Below are positions 22,779-31,617 of a stretch of DNA of 37,349 nt, piece by piece (position 1 is the first letter of the stretch; each line of letters opens with the position of its first letter). Source of the stretch: Ideonella livida (GTDB lineage: Bacteria; Pseudomonadota; Gammaproteobacteria; Burkholderiales; Burkholderiaceae_C); NCBI RefSeq assembly GCF_010499455.1, contig NZ_JAAGOH010000039.1, positions 1-37,349 on the forward strand. Reading direction: 5' to 3'. The notes under the pieces are model-generated. The model made no database searches and had not been told where the DNA came from. It worked only from the letters and a program-made list of their open reading frames with translations. A program made the position numbers and the translations under genes.

Positions 22779-23243
22779 ATGAAACGCCACGTGCTGGCCG
22801 CCACCCTGGGGATGGCCTTGGGGACGGCCCTGGTCACGCCCACCTGGGCGCAGGTCCCCGGCCCGCTGAGTCCGGTGGGCCTGTGGAAAAGCATTGACGA
22901 CGACTCCGGCCAGGAGAAGTCGCTGGTGCGCATCACCGAGGCCGGCGGTGTGGTGAGCGGGCGCATCGAGCGCCTGCTGGACCCCAGCGTCAAGCCCGGC
23001 GCGGTGTGCGAGAAATGCAGCGACGAGCGCAAGGGCCAGCCCGTGGTGGGGCTGCAAATCCTGCGCAACCTGCGCCAAGACGCCGGCGAGCCTGGCATCT
23101 GGACCGGCGGCGAGGTGCTGGACCCCGCCAACGGCAAGACCTACCGCACCCGCCTCAAGCCCGTGGACGGTGGCCGCAAGCTGGAGCTGCGCGGCTACAT
23201 CGGCCCCTTCTACCGCACCCAGACCTGGCTGCGCGTGGAGTGA
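22779..23243 (+). CDS. Secreted DUF2147 protein
   Basis: A 154-residue protein with a signal peptide (MKRHVLAATLGMALGTAL, cleaved after about residue 24 near TWAQ) and a DUF2147-type domain: PVGLWKSIDDDSGQEKSLVR near the start, then a CEKC pair, GLQILRNLR, and the closing GYIGPFYRTQTWLRVE. DUF2147 proteins are predicted periplasmic or secreted beta-rich proteins of unknown function. The ATG is 14 bases after the acyl-CoA dehydrogenase stop and the gene is followed by the 3-hydroxyacyl-CoA dehydrogenase 50 bases on, so it is embedded in the beta-oxidation operon. Confidence 0.87.
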   Translation: MKRHVLAATLGMALGTALVTPTWAQVPGPLSPVGLWKSIDDDSGQEKSLVRITEAGGVVSGRIERLLDPSVKPGAVCEKCSDERKGQPVVGLQILRNLRQDAGEPGIWTGGEVLDPANGKTYRTRLKPVDGGRKLELRGYIGPFYRTQTWLRVE

Positions 23244-23293
23244 GCCCCGACCTCTCGACCGCCAAACCCTCGACCTTTCAGGAAGAACCCCCC

Positions 23294-25696
23294 ATGAGTC
23301 GATTCAATGTCCGCAAGGTCGCCGTGCTCGGCGCCGGCGTGATGGGCGCGCAAATCGCCGCCCACCTGGTCAACGTCAACGTGCCGGTGGTGCTGTTTGA
23401 CCTGCCCAATTCCAAAGAGGGCCCCAAGAGCGCCATCGCGCTCAAGGCCATCGAGAACCTCAAGAAGCTCAAGCCCGCGCCGCTGGGCACGCCCGAGCTG
23501 GCCGCGCGCATCCAGCCGGCCAATTACGAAGAGCACCTGGACCTGCTCAAGGACTGCGATCTGGTGATCGAGGCCATTGCCGAGCGCATGGACTGGAAGC
23601 TGGACCTCTACACCCGGGTGGCGCCGTTCATTGCGCCGCACGCCATCGTGGCGTCCAACACCTCGGGCCTGAGCATCTCCAAGCTGGGCGCGGTGCTGCC
23701 GGAAGACATCAAGCCGCGCTTTTGCGGCATCCACTTCTTCAACCCGCCGCGCTACATGGCCCTGGTGGAGTTGATCGCCACCCCGGCCACGCAGCCGCTG
23801 GTGCTGGACCAGCTGGAAGCCTTCGTCACCACCACGCTCGGTAAGGGTGTGGTGCGCGCCAAGGACACGCCCAACTTCATCGCCAACCGCGTGGGCATCG
23901 CCGGCATGCTGGCCACCATCCATGAGGCCAGCCAGTTTGGCCTGAGCGTGGACGTGGTGGACGACCTGACCGGCAAGAAGCTGGGCCGCGCCAGCAGCGG
24001 CACCTTCCGCACCGCCGATGTCGTGGGCCTGGACACCATGGCCCACGTCATCAAGACGCTGCAGGACAACCTGGGCCCCGAGCAGGCCAACGACCCCTTC
24101 TACCCCAGCTATGGCACCCCGCCGGTGCTGGCCGCGCTGATCGAGAAGGGCGCGCTGGGCCAGAAGGTGGGCGCCGGCTTCTACAAGAAGGAAGGCAAGG
24201 CCATCCTGCGCCTGGACCCGGCCACCGCCAGCTACGTGCCCGCCGGCAAGACGGCTGACCCGCTGGTGGAGCGCATCCTCAAGAAGCCCGCCGCCGAGCG
24301 CCTGAAGCTGCTGCGCGAAAGCAGCAACCCGCAGGCTCAGTTCGTGTGGGCCATCCTGCGCGACGCCTTCCACTATGTGGCCGTGCACTTGGCCGACATC
24401 GCCGACTCCGCCCGCGAGGTGGACTTCGCCATGCGCTGGGGCTTTGGCATGAAGCAAGGCCCCTTCGAGCTGTGGCAAGACGCCGGCTGGCTGCAGGTGG
24501 CCGAGTGGGTCAAGGCCGACATCGACGCTGGCAAGGCCCTGTGCGCCGCCCCGCTGCCCGCCTGGGTGTTTGAAGGCCCGGTGGCTGAAGCCGGCGGCGT
24601 GCACACCCCGGCCGGCTCCTGGAGCGCGGCCCAGAGCACCTTCGTGCCGCGCAGCAACTTGCCCGTCTACGCCCGCCAGCACTTCCCGGAGAGCGTGCTG
24701 GGCAGCGGCGCGGTGGACCCGCTCAAGAGCGGCACCGAGCTGTTCAAGAACGACGAAGTGCGCGTCTGGACCCTGGATGGTGAAGTCGTCATCGCCAGCA
24801 TCACCGCCAAGCTGCACCTGATCAGCCCCACCGTCACCGAAGGCCTGCTCAAGGCCCTGGACATTGCCGAGGCCGGCTACCAGGGCCTGGTGATCTGGTC
24901 GCCCGATGATGTGTTCTCGGCCGGGGCCAACCTCGAAGCCCTGATGCCCGTCTTCATGAAGCACGGCGGCAAGGGCATTGCGCCGGAAGAGAAGAAGCTG
25001 CAGGACATGATGCTGCGCATGCGCTATGCGGCGGTGCCCACCGTGGCGGCGGTGCGTGGCATTGCCCTGGGCGGTGGCTGCGAGCTGGCGGTGCACTGCG
25101 CGCAGCGTGTGGTCGCCATGGAAAGTTATGTGGGCCTGGTGGAAGTGGGCGTGGGCCTGCTGCCCGGCGGTGGCGGCCTGACCTACATCGCCCGCCGTGC
25201 CGCTGAGCGCGCCCCGGCTGGCGCCGACCTGCTGCCCTTCCTGAAGGACGGCTTCCAGGCCGCTGCCATGGCCACCGTGGGCACCAGCGCGCTCGAATCA
25301 CGCAAGCTGGGCTACGTGCTGGACAGCGACATCGTGGTGCCGCACAAGGACGAGCTGCTGTTCGTGGCCATCAGCCAGGCCAAGGCCCTGGCGGCCGCCG
25401 GCTGGCGCGCCCCGGCCAAAGCCCTGTTCCCGGTAGCCGGCCGCAACGCCAAGGCCACCATCCAGGCCTCTTTGGTGGGCATGCGTGACGGTGGCTTCAT
25501 CAGCAAGCACGACTTTCACATCGCCAGCCTGATCGCCGACGTGGTGACGGGCGGTGATCTGGACGCCGGCACCCTGGTGACCGAGGACTACCTGCTGGCG
25601 CTGGAGCGCAAGCACTTCTGCAGCCTGCTGGACCACCCCAAGACCCAGGAACGGATCATGGGCATGCTCCAAACGGGTAAACCTGTCCGCAACTGA
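23294..25696 (+). CDS. 3-hydroxyacyl-CoA dehydrogenase / enoyl-CoA hydratase fusion
   Basis: An 800-residue two-function beta-oxidation enzyme. The dehydrogenase half comes first, with the NAD-binding motif VAVLGAGVMGAQIAAHL (9-25) and the HFFNPPRYM segment near residue 146. The crotonase half is C-terminal, with the oxyanion segments FSAGANLEALM (about 537) and IALGGGCELAVHC (about 590). This order is the reverse of E. coli FadB and is the FadN-like arrangement common in Burkholderiales. The ATG at 23294 starts the Rossmann fold directly; the frame is open upstream but overlaps the DUF2147 gene. It should work with the thiolase that follows after 27 bases. Confidence 0.93.
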   Translation: MSRFNVRKVAVLGAGVMGAQIAAHLVNVNVPVVLFDLPNSKEGPKSAIALKAIENLKKLKPAPLGTPELAARIQPANYEEHLDLLKDCDLVIEAIAERMDWKLDLYTRVAPFIAPHAIVASNTSGLSISKLGAVLPEDIKPRFCGIHFFNPPRYMALVELIATPATQPLVLDQLEAFVTTTLGKGVVRAKDTPNFIANRVGIAGMLATIHEASQFGLSVDVVDDLTGKKLGRASSGTFRTADVVGLDTMAHVIKTLQDNLGPEQANDPFYPSYGTPPVLAALIEKGALGQKVGAGFYKKEGKAILRLDPATASYVPAGKTADPLVERILKKPAAERLKLLRESSNPQAQFVWAILRDAFHYVAVHLADIADSAREVDFAMRWGFGMKQGPFELWQDAGWLQVAEWVKADIDAGKALCAAPLPAWVFEGPVAEAGGVHTPAGSWSAAQSTFVPRSNLPVYARQHFPESVLGSGAVDPLKSGTELFKNDEVRVWTLDGEVVIASITAKLHLISPTVTEGLLKALDIAEAGYQGLVIWSPDDVFSAGANLEALMPVFMKHGGKGIAPEEKKLQDMMLRMRYAAVPTVAAVRGIALGGGCELAVHCAQRVVAMESYVGLVEVGVGLLPGGGGLTYIARRAAERAPAGADLLPFLKDGFQAAAMATVGTSALESRKLGYVLDSDIVVPHKDELLFVAISQAKALAAAGWRAPAKALFPVAGRNAKATIQASLVGMRDGGFISKHDFHIASLIADVVTGGDLDAGTLVTEDYLLALERKHFCSLLDHPKTQERIMGMLQTGKPVRN

Positions 25697-25723
25697 TTGG
25701 CCTCCACACCAAGGAACACCGAC

Positions 25724-26953
25724 ATGAGCAAGCAAGTGCAAGAGGCCTACATCGTCGCGGCCAGCCGCACCCCCATCGGCAAGTCCGGCCGGGGCCATTT
25801 CCGCCACACCCGCTCGGACGATCTGCTGATCGCCGCGCTGCAAAGCGCGTTGGCGCAGGTGCCCACGCTGGACCCGGCGGCCATTGAAGACGCCATCATC
25901 GGCTGCAGCTTCCCCGAGGGCGAGCAGGGCATGAACATGGCGCGCATCGCCGTGGCCCTGGCCGGCCTGCCCAATGGCGTGGGTGGCGTCACCATCAACC
26001 GCTTCTGCGCCTCGGGCCTGACCGCCATCCAGATGGCCGCTGACCGCATCCGCGTGGGTGAGGCCGACGTGATGATCGCCGGCGGCGCCGAGTCCATGAG
26101 CCTGGTGCCCATGGGCGGCACCAAGCCCTCGTTCAACCCCCTGGTGTTCGCCAAGGACGAGAACGTGGGCATCGCCTACGGCATGGGCCTGACCGCCGAG
26201 AAGGTGGCCCAGCAGTGGAAGGTGAGCCGCGAAGACCAAGACGCCTTTGCCCTGGCCTCGCACCAAAAGGCCATCGCTGCCCAGCTGGCCGGCGAGTTCA
26301 CCGACGAGATCTGCCCCGTCACCGTCACCGAGCGCACGCCCAACCTGGCCACCGGCGAGGTGAGCTTGAGCCAACGTGTCATCACCCTGGACGAAGGCCC
26401 GCGCCCCGACACCAGCCTCGAAGGCCTGGGCAAGCTGCGCCCGGTGTTCGCCTCGCCCAAGGACCCGACGGGCAAGGCCACCGGCATGGGCAGCGTGACC
26501 GCCGGCAACAGCTCGCAAACCAGCGACGGCGCGGGCGCGCTGATCCTGGCGTCTGAGAAGGCCGTCAAGCAGTTCGGCCTCAAGCCGTTGGCCCGGTTTG
26601 TCAGCTTCGCCAGCCGCGGTGTGCCGCCCGAGATCATGGGCATCGGCCCCATCGCCGCCATCCCGGCCGCGCTGGGCTACGCCGGCCTCAAGCAGGACGA
26701 CCTGGGCTGGATCGAGCTGAACGAGGCGTTTGCCGCCCAGTCTCTGGCCGTCATCCGCGACCTGGGCCTGAACCCCGAAGTGATCAACCCGCTGGGCGGC
26801 GCCATTGCCCTGGGCCACCCGCTGGGCGCCACCGGCGCCATCCGCGCCGCCACCACCCTCCATGGCCTGCGCCGCCGCGGCCAGAAGTACGGCATGGTGA
26901 CCATGTGCGTGGGCACCGGCCAGGGTGCTGCAGGGATCTTCGAGGCGCTGTGA
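25724..26953 (+). CDS. Acetyl-CoA C-acyltransferase (thiolase)
   Basis: A 409-residue degradative thiolase, cleaving 3-ketoacyl-CoA to acetyl-CoA and a shortened acyl-CoA. The nucleophile Cys is at about residue 95 in NRFCASGLTAIQ. The C-terminal active-site elements are NEAFAAQ, GHPLGATGAIR (His) and CVGTGQGAAG (Cys). The ATG at 25724 has an AAGGAA site; upstream non-ATG starts are less likely. It completes the acyl-CoA dehydrogenase, hydratase/dehydrogenase and thiolase set under the TetR regulator. Confidence 0.94.
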   Translation: MSKQVQEAYIVAASRTPIGKSGRGHFRHTRSDDLLIAALQSALAQVPTLDPAAIEDAIIGCSFPEGEQGMNMARIAVALAGLPNGVGGVTINRFCASGLTAIQMAADRIRVGEADVMIAGGAESMSLVPMGGTKPSFNPLVFAKDENVGIAYGMGLTAEKVAQQWKVSREDQDAFALASHQKAIAAQLAGEFTDEICPVTVTERTPNLATGEVSLSQRVITLDEGPRPDTSLEGLGKLRPVFASPKDPTGKATGMGSVTAGNSSQTSDGAGALILASEKAVKQFGLKPLARFVSFASRGVPPEIMGIGPIAAIPAALGYAGLKQDDLGWIELNEAFAAQSLAVIRDLGLNPEVINPLGGAIALGHPLGATGAIRAATTLHGLRRRGQKYGMVTMCVGTGQGAAGIFEAL

Positions 26954-27136
26954 GACCGGGGCCCGGCCGCGCCGGCGTGCGCGCGTCCGGGCGCCTTCCT
27001 CACCGTGACCCCACCGGTTCAAGGGCCTACCCGGCCCGTGAAACCAGGCGCCAGCCCTGTGCTCGGCGCCTGTCTCCGGGCCGCCCTGCCACCCGCGGGG
27101 CGGCCCCCTCCAACCGACTGGACCTTGGAGACCCCG

Positions 27137-28597
27137 GTGCAAGTGCCTGCCGCAGTCCCCACCTTGGCCACCGCCGGGCCCGACGCCCCGCCGGGTGCCC
27201 TGGCCGAAGCCCTGGCCCGCCAGCGTGCCGCCTACGTCGCCGATCCCGTCGCCGCCTGGCCGCAGCGGGCCGGCCGCCTGGTCCGCCTGCAGGCCCTGCT
27301 GCGCGAGGAGGGCGAGGCCCTGGCCACCGCGCTGGACGCCGACTACGGCGGCCGCAGCCGGGTCGAGACCGCCAACTACGAGCTGTTTCCCGCCCGCAAG
27401 GCGGTGCGCCACGCCCTGCGCCATGGCCGACGCTGGATGCGCCCGCGCCGCCCCTGGGCGGACTGGTGGGCGCTTCCCGGCCGCTGCGAGCTGCGGCCCC
27501 AGCCCCTGGGCGTGGTGGGTGTGGTGGCGCCGTGGAACTACCCGCTGCTGCTCACCGTCGGCCCGCTGATCGACGCGCTGGTGGCCGGCAACCGCGTCAT
27601 GCTCAAGCTGCCCGAGCAGGTGCCGCAGTTCTCGGCCGCACTGGCTGCTGCCGTGGCGCGCCGCTTTGCACCCGATGAGGTGCTGGCCGTGCAGGGTGGG
27701 CCCGACGTGGCCGCCGCCTTCAGCGCCCTGGCCTTTGACCACCTGCTGTTCACCGGCTCCACGGCTGTGGGTCGCCGGGTCATGGCCGCCGCCAGCGCCC
27801 ACCTCACCCCCGTCACGCTGGAGCTGGGCGGCAAGAGCCCCGCCATCGTGCTGGCCGATGCCGACCTGCCGCAGGCGGTCCACCGCCTGCTCTCAGGCAA
27901 GTTCGTCAACGCCGGACAGACCTGCATCGCCCCCGACACCGTGCTGGTCGATCTGCGCCTGCGGGACGCCTTTGTGGCCGAGGCCCAGCGCCAGGCCCAC
28001 ACCCTCTGGCCCGACCCCGCCCGGCACGCCGAGCACACCCGCGTGCTCAACCTTGCCCAGTGGTTGCGCCTGCAGGCCTGGCAGGACGAGGCCGAGGCCG
28101 CCGGGGCCCGTGCCGTGCCCCTGGGCGCGCCGTCCACCACCCCGCTGCCCGAGCGCCTGATGCGCCCCACACTGCTGCTGGACGCTCCCGACCACACCCG
28201 CGTCATGCAGGAAGAGGTCTTCGGCCCCCTGTTGCCCGTGGTGGCGGTGGACGGGCTGGAGGGCGCCATCGCCTGGGTCAACGCCCGACCCCGGCCGCTG
28301 GCGCTGTACCTCTTCACCGCCAGCGCCGCCGCCCGTGAGGCCGTGCTGACCCGCACCCACAGCGGAGGCGTCACCGTGGGCGACACCCTGCTGCACATCG
28401 GCCAGGAGAACCTGCCCTTTGGCGGCATTGGCGCCAGCGGCCTGGGCGCCTACCACGGCGAGGCGGGTTTTCGCACCTTCTCGCACTTCAAGCCCGTCTT
28501 CCACCAAAGCCGCTGGGCACTGACCCGCCATGTGGGCCCGCCACACGGTCCCCTCTCTGGCTGGCTGGCCGCGCTGGTCATGCGCCTGGGGGGCTGA
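27137..28597 (+). CDS. Aldehyde dehydrogenase, coniferyl-aldehyde-dehydrogenase-like
   Basis: A 486-residue NAD(P)-dependent aldehyde dehydrogenase. It shows PWNYP (catalytic Asn at about 134), LELGGKSPAIV (Glu about 229) and NAGQTC (nucleophile Cys about 263). The short N-terminus and the C-terminal ENLPFGGIGASGLGAYHG followed by TFSHFKPV resemble the coniferyl/fatty-aldehyde class rather than betaine or succinate-semialdehyde types. The start is uncertain: GTG at 27137 is preceded by GGAGAC, as in other genes here, and is preferred; GTG at 27005 would add 44 Pro-rich residues. It lies 183 bases after the thiolase and may oxidise fatty aldehydes, which is inference. Confidence 0.87.
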   Translation: MQVPAAVPTLATAGPDAPPGALAEALARQRAAYVADPVAAWPQRAGRLVRLQALLREEGEALATALDADYGGRSRVETANYELFPARKAVRHALRHGRRWMRPRRPWADWWALPGRCELRPQPLGVVGVVAPWNYPLLLTVGPLIDALVAGNRVMLKLPEQVPQFSAALAAAVARRFAPDEVLAVQGGPDVAAAFSALAFDHLLFTGSTAVGRRVMAAASAHLTPVTLELGGKSPAIVLADADLPQAVHRLLSGKFVNAGQTCIAPDTVLVDLRLRDAFVAEAQRQAHTLWPDPARHAEHTRVLNLAQWLRLQAWQDEAEAAGARAVPLGAPSTTPLPERLMRPTLLLDAPDHTRVMQEEVFGPLLPVVAVDGLEGAIAWVNARPRPLALYLFTASAAAREAVLTRTHSGGVTVGDTLLHIGQENLPFGGIGASGLGAYHGEAGFRTFSHFKPVFHQSRWALTRHVGPPHGPLSGWLAALVMRLGG

Positions 28598-28683
28598 ACC
28601 CGGTCCGCCCTGTCATCCCTGCGCCAGCAACTGACACGACAAGCCGCTACCCTTGTTCCCTTAGACGCCGAGGACCTGCTGAC

Positions 28684-29448
28684 ATGAGCATCAAGACCGC
28701 CACCCTCCAGGGCGTGGCCACCCTGGAAATCGCCCGCCCCGAGAAGAAGAACGCCCTGACCCAGGCCATGTACACGGCCCTGGCGGACGGCCTGCGCGCG
28801 GCGGCTGCCGACCCGGCCGTGCGCGCCGTGCTCATCACCGGCCAGCCCGGCATCTTCAGCTCCGGCAACGACATCGAGGACTTCATGCAGCGCCCTGCGC
28901 TGCAGGGCGACTCGCCCGTGCTGCAGTTCATGAAGGCGCTGATGGACTGCGACAAGCCCGTGGTGGCGGCCGTCACCGGCGCGGCCGTGGGCATTGGCAC
29001 CACGCTGCTGCTGCACTGCGACTTCGTCTACGTCAGCGACGAAGCCCGCCTGGCCATGCCTTTCGTTGGCCTGGGCCTGGTGCCCGAGTTCGGCTCCAGC
29101 CTGCTGGTGCCCCAACTCATGGGCCTGCGCAAGGGCGCCGAGAAGTTGCTGCTGGGCGACCCCTTCACCCCGGATGAGGCGGTGGAATGCGGCATCGCCA
29201 ACGCCGTGCTGCCCGCTGGCGAAGTGGTGGCCCACGCCCGCCGCGTGGCCGAGCGCTTCAACCAGCTGCCGCCCGCGGCCGTGCGCGAGGCCAAGCGCCT
29301 GATGCGCGCCCCGCACAAGGAGCAGCTGCTGCACACCATCCTGACCGAGAGCCAGCTCTTCTCTGAGCGCCTGCGCAGCCCCGAGGCCACAGAGGCCTTC
29401 CAGGCCTTCTTCCAGAAGCGCAAGCCCGACTTCTCGTCGTTCAGCTGA
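28684..29448 (+). CDS. Enoyl-CoA hydratase/isomerase
   Basis: A 254-residue crotonase-family protein. Oxyanion-hole segments are FSSGNDIEDF and GAAVGIGTTLLLHCD, and a Glu sits at the usual catalytic place in LVPEFGSSLLVP. This single-Glu pattern is found in isomerases and hydratases alike, so the exact reaction is open. It is separated by 86 bases from the aldehyde dehydrogenase, with the same orientation; the gap could hold its own promoter. Confidence 0.91.
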   Translation: MSIKTATLQGVATLEIARPEKKNALTQAMYTALADGLRAAAADPAVRAVLITGQPGIFSSGNDIEDFMQRPALQGDSPVLQFMKALMDCDKPVVAAVTGAAVGIGTTLLLHCDFVYVSDEARLAMPFVGLGLVPEFGSSLLVPQLMGLRKGAEKLLLGDPFTPDEAVECGIANAVLPAGEVVAHARRVAERFNQLPPAAVREAKRLMRAPHKEQLLHTILTESQLFSERLRSPEATEAFQAFFQKRKPDFSSFS

Positions 29449-29486
29449 GCACGGCACCCCGACCCACCGCCGGCCCGGCCTACGCC

Positions 29487-30425
29487 ATGCTCCACGCCCT
29501 GAGCGACACGGCCTCCTGGCTGCCCAAGCTCCTGCTGGCCCCCTGGCTGTTGGTTCAGGGGCGCCAGGTGCGCCGCGACGCCCTGGTGCTGCCCGAGGCG
29601 GCCGGCCCCCGCGCCGGCCTGGCCGTGCCGGAGGACACCCAGGCCAGCGCCGCCGTGGAAACGCCGCCCCTGCTGCGCCTGCTGGTGGTGGGTGACTCCT
29701 CCGCCGCCGGCGTGGGCGTGGACCACCAGCACCAGGCCCTGGCCGAACCCCTGGCCAGCCGACTGGCTGCCGCCCTGGGTGGTCCCGTGGCCTGGCAACT
29801 CATCGCCACCACCGGCCACCGCGCCAGCCACGCCCGCCGCGCCCTGCAAAACGCCGTCCAGGCGGGCCGCCTGCAGCCGGCCGACGTCCTGGTCACCGCC
29901 CTGGGCGTCAACGACGTGGTCGCCCAAACCCGCCCGGCCGCCTTCTTGGCGGAACTGGATGCCCTGTGTGCCCTGGCCGCCCAGCACGCCGGCGTTCGCC
30001 ACGTGCTGCACAGCGCCCTGCCACCCATGGGCCGCTTCCCCCTGCTGCCCCAGCCTTTGCGCTGGGCGCTGGGGCGTGACGCCCGTCGGTTGGACCATGC
30101 CCTGCGCCGCCACCTGGCTCGCCTGCCCCTCAGCAGTACCCCCCGCCGCCAGCACCTGCCCTTGCCGGAACTGCCGCCGCCTGTCCTTCCGGCAACCGCC
30201 GGTCTGCCAGGCCCCGCCGTCACCTCCGCCATCACCCGCACCGAAGGCAAACCCCCTGTCCCCCAGCCACCCGACTGGATGGCCCGCGACGGTTTCCACC
30301 CCGGTGCCACCGGCTACGCCGCCTGGGCGCAGGCACTGGCAGAGGCGGTGACGGGGGCCGGGTGGGGCGCTGCCTGCGGTGGGGCGCAGGAGCGGGCCCC
30401 GGCGTCAAGCCGCGCCAGGCGTTGA
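29487..30425 (+). CDS. SGNH/GDSL hydrolase
   Basis: A 312-residue esterase-like protein of the SGNH fold. Block I is VVGDSSAAG with the nucleophile Ser at about 71, block III is LGVNDVV, and block V is RDGFHPGATGY carrying the Asp-His pair. Residues 1-30 contain a hydrophobic segment (WLPKLLLAPWLLVQG) that may be a membrane anchor. The region of about residues 210-260 is Pro-rich and looks like a disordered insertion. It starts 38 bases after the enoyl-CoA hydratase. Its 3' end overlaps the opposite-strand zinc-ribbon gene by 21 bases. The substrate is unknown; lipid or acyl esters are plausible from context. Confidence 0.85.
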   Translation: MLHALSDTASWLPKLLLAPWLLVQGRQVRRDALVLPEAAGPRAGLAVPEDTQASAAVETPPLLRLLVVGDSSAAGVGVDHQHQALAEPLASRLAAALGGPVAWQLIATTGHRASHARRALQNAVQAGRLQPADVLVTALGVNDVVAQTRPAAFLAELDALCALAAQHAGVRHVLHSALPPMGRFPLLPQPLRWALGRDARRLDHALRRHLARLPLSSTPRRQHLPLPELPPPVLPATAGLPGPAVTSAITRTEGKPPVPQPPDWMARDGFHPGATGYAAWAQALAEAVTGAGWGAACGGAQERAPASSRARR

Positions 30426-31454
30426 CGCCCCCAGCCCACAACTCGGGCAATACCGGAAGAACACGTTCTTGCGGGTGCCGCAGCCGCAGCGGTCAAACAG
30501 GCGCAGGCCGCAATGCACGCAGAAGTCGGGGGGCACCTCGCCGGTGGTCAGGATGGGGCGCTCGCAGCCGGGGCAGAGCTGGGCGGCCATCTTCTTGAGG
30601 GCGTCGTCGTGGGTCAGGGCTTGGCGGCGCTCCGCCTCGCCGCGCTGTTCGGCCTGGGCGCGTTCCACCAGCCAGCGGCGCATGCGCTGCACGGCCCAGT
30701 GGCCGGCCAGGGCGGTGAGCACGATGCCGGCCACATAACGCACATAGCCGCCGTAGCTGGGCAGGTAGGGCACCAGTTCGACAAAGAAGGTGAAGACGGC
30801 GGTCAAGACCACCGCGCGCAGCAGGGGCCAGTAGGGGCTGGCGCGCTTCCTCAGCACCAGCCAGACGGCCACGGCCAGCAGGGGGCCGGCCAGGGCCAGC
30901 CGCAGCCCGAAGACACGCAGCTCCTGCCAGAGTTGGGCACGCTGGTACTGGCCTTGCGCCTGCGCCAGCAGGTCGGCCTCCTGGCGCTCGGCGCGTGCCT
31001 GGGCCTGTTGGGTGTCGAGCTGTCGCTGCCGGGCGGCTTCCAGGCGCTGTTCGGCCTGGCGTTCGGTGGCTTTGAGGGCGTCCAGTTCGCGGGTCCGGCG
31101 CAGCAGCTCGGGGTCGGTGCTGGGGTCACCACTGGCGCGCCGGTTGGCCAGCCAGTGCTCAAAGCTGGACCTGGCGCTGCGCGTGGCGTTGGCGGCGGCC
31201 TGCAAGGCCAGCCGGGCCTGGGGCTCTTCCTCGGCCAGGGCGTCGGCCTGGGCTCGCAGGTCCTGCTGGGCCTGTCGGGCTCCGGCCAGGCGCGGGCCGT
31301 CGGCGAATTGCTGCAAGGTGAGCGGGTTCTCCAGGCGCGGCAGGTCGGCGATGACCCGGCCGCCCAAGCCGATGAGGAAGCTGGCCAGCACGAGGGAGAC
31401 CACCCACATCAGGCCGGTGAAGGCGCGTTCCGGCGAGCGCAGCAGTTTCAGCAT
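30405..31454 (-). CDS. Membrane protein with coiled coil and C-terminal double zinc ribbon
   Basis: A 349-residue protein of no recognised function. An N-terminal membrane helix (about 11-35) is followed by a long Ala/Gln/Arg/Glu-rich predicted coiled coil (about 45-175), then three further hydrophobic helices (about 181-200, 206-230 and 236-256) and a charged linker. The C-terminus holds eight Cys in paired knuckles: 294 and 297 (CPGC), 312 and 315 (CVHC), 323 and 325 (CGC), and 336 and 339 (CPSC), suggesting two zinc sites in the cytoplasm. It is downstream of the M16 peptidase on the same strand with a 163-base gap, and convergent with the SGNH gene. Confidence 0.82.
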   Translation of the reverse strand: MLKLLRSPERAFTGLMWVVSLVLASFLIGLGGRVIADLPRLENPLTLQQFADGPRLAGARQAQQDLRAQADALAEEEPQARLALQAAANATRSARSSFEHWLANRRASGDPSTDPELLRRTRELDALKATERQAEQRLEAARQRQLDTQQAQARAERQEADLLAQAQGQYQRAQLWQELRVFGLRLALAGPLLAVAVWLVLRKRASPYWPLLRAVVLTAVFTFFVELVPYLPSYGGYVRYVAGIVLTALAGHWAVQRMRRWLVERAQAEQRGEAERRQALTHDDALKKMAAQLCPGCERPILTTGEVPPDFCVHCGLRLFDRCGCGTRKNVFFRYCPSCGLGASTPGAA

Positions 31455-31617
31455 GTCAGGTTCCGCGGTGGGGGCGCCGGCTGTGGCTCAAGGCTGCAGC
31501 AGGGCGCGCACGTAGTGGATGGGGGCGTGGTCGGAGAGGAGGCGGGTGGGGACTTGTGAGGCCAGCAGCGCAGCGGGCAGAAGTGCCAGTTCAGCCCCCC
31601 CAGTTCGCCGGAGGGCC
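31455..31617 (-). other. Gap with an open, stop-separated extension behind the M16 gene
   Basis: This 163-base gap between the M16 peptidase stop and the zinc-ribbon gene contains 42 codons that stay open in the M16 frame directly after its TGA, ending in a TGA at 31488-31490. The predicted tail includes VPTRLLSDHAPIHYVRALL, which faintly resembles the Ser-Asp-His end of endonuclease/exonuclease/phosphatase-fold proteins. It may be a gene relic, a read-through extension or chance in GC-rich DNA. No promoter was identified. Confidence 0.3.

Noticed and set aside
25298-27883. 861-codon minus-strand open frame antisense to thiolase and aldehyde dehydrogenase
   Set aside because: Same reason: it overlays intact enzyme genes and shows no domain.
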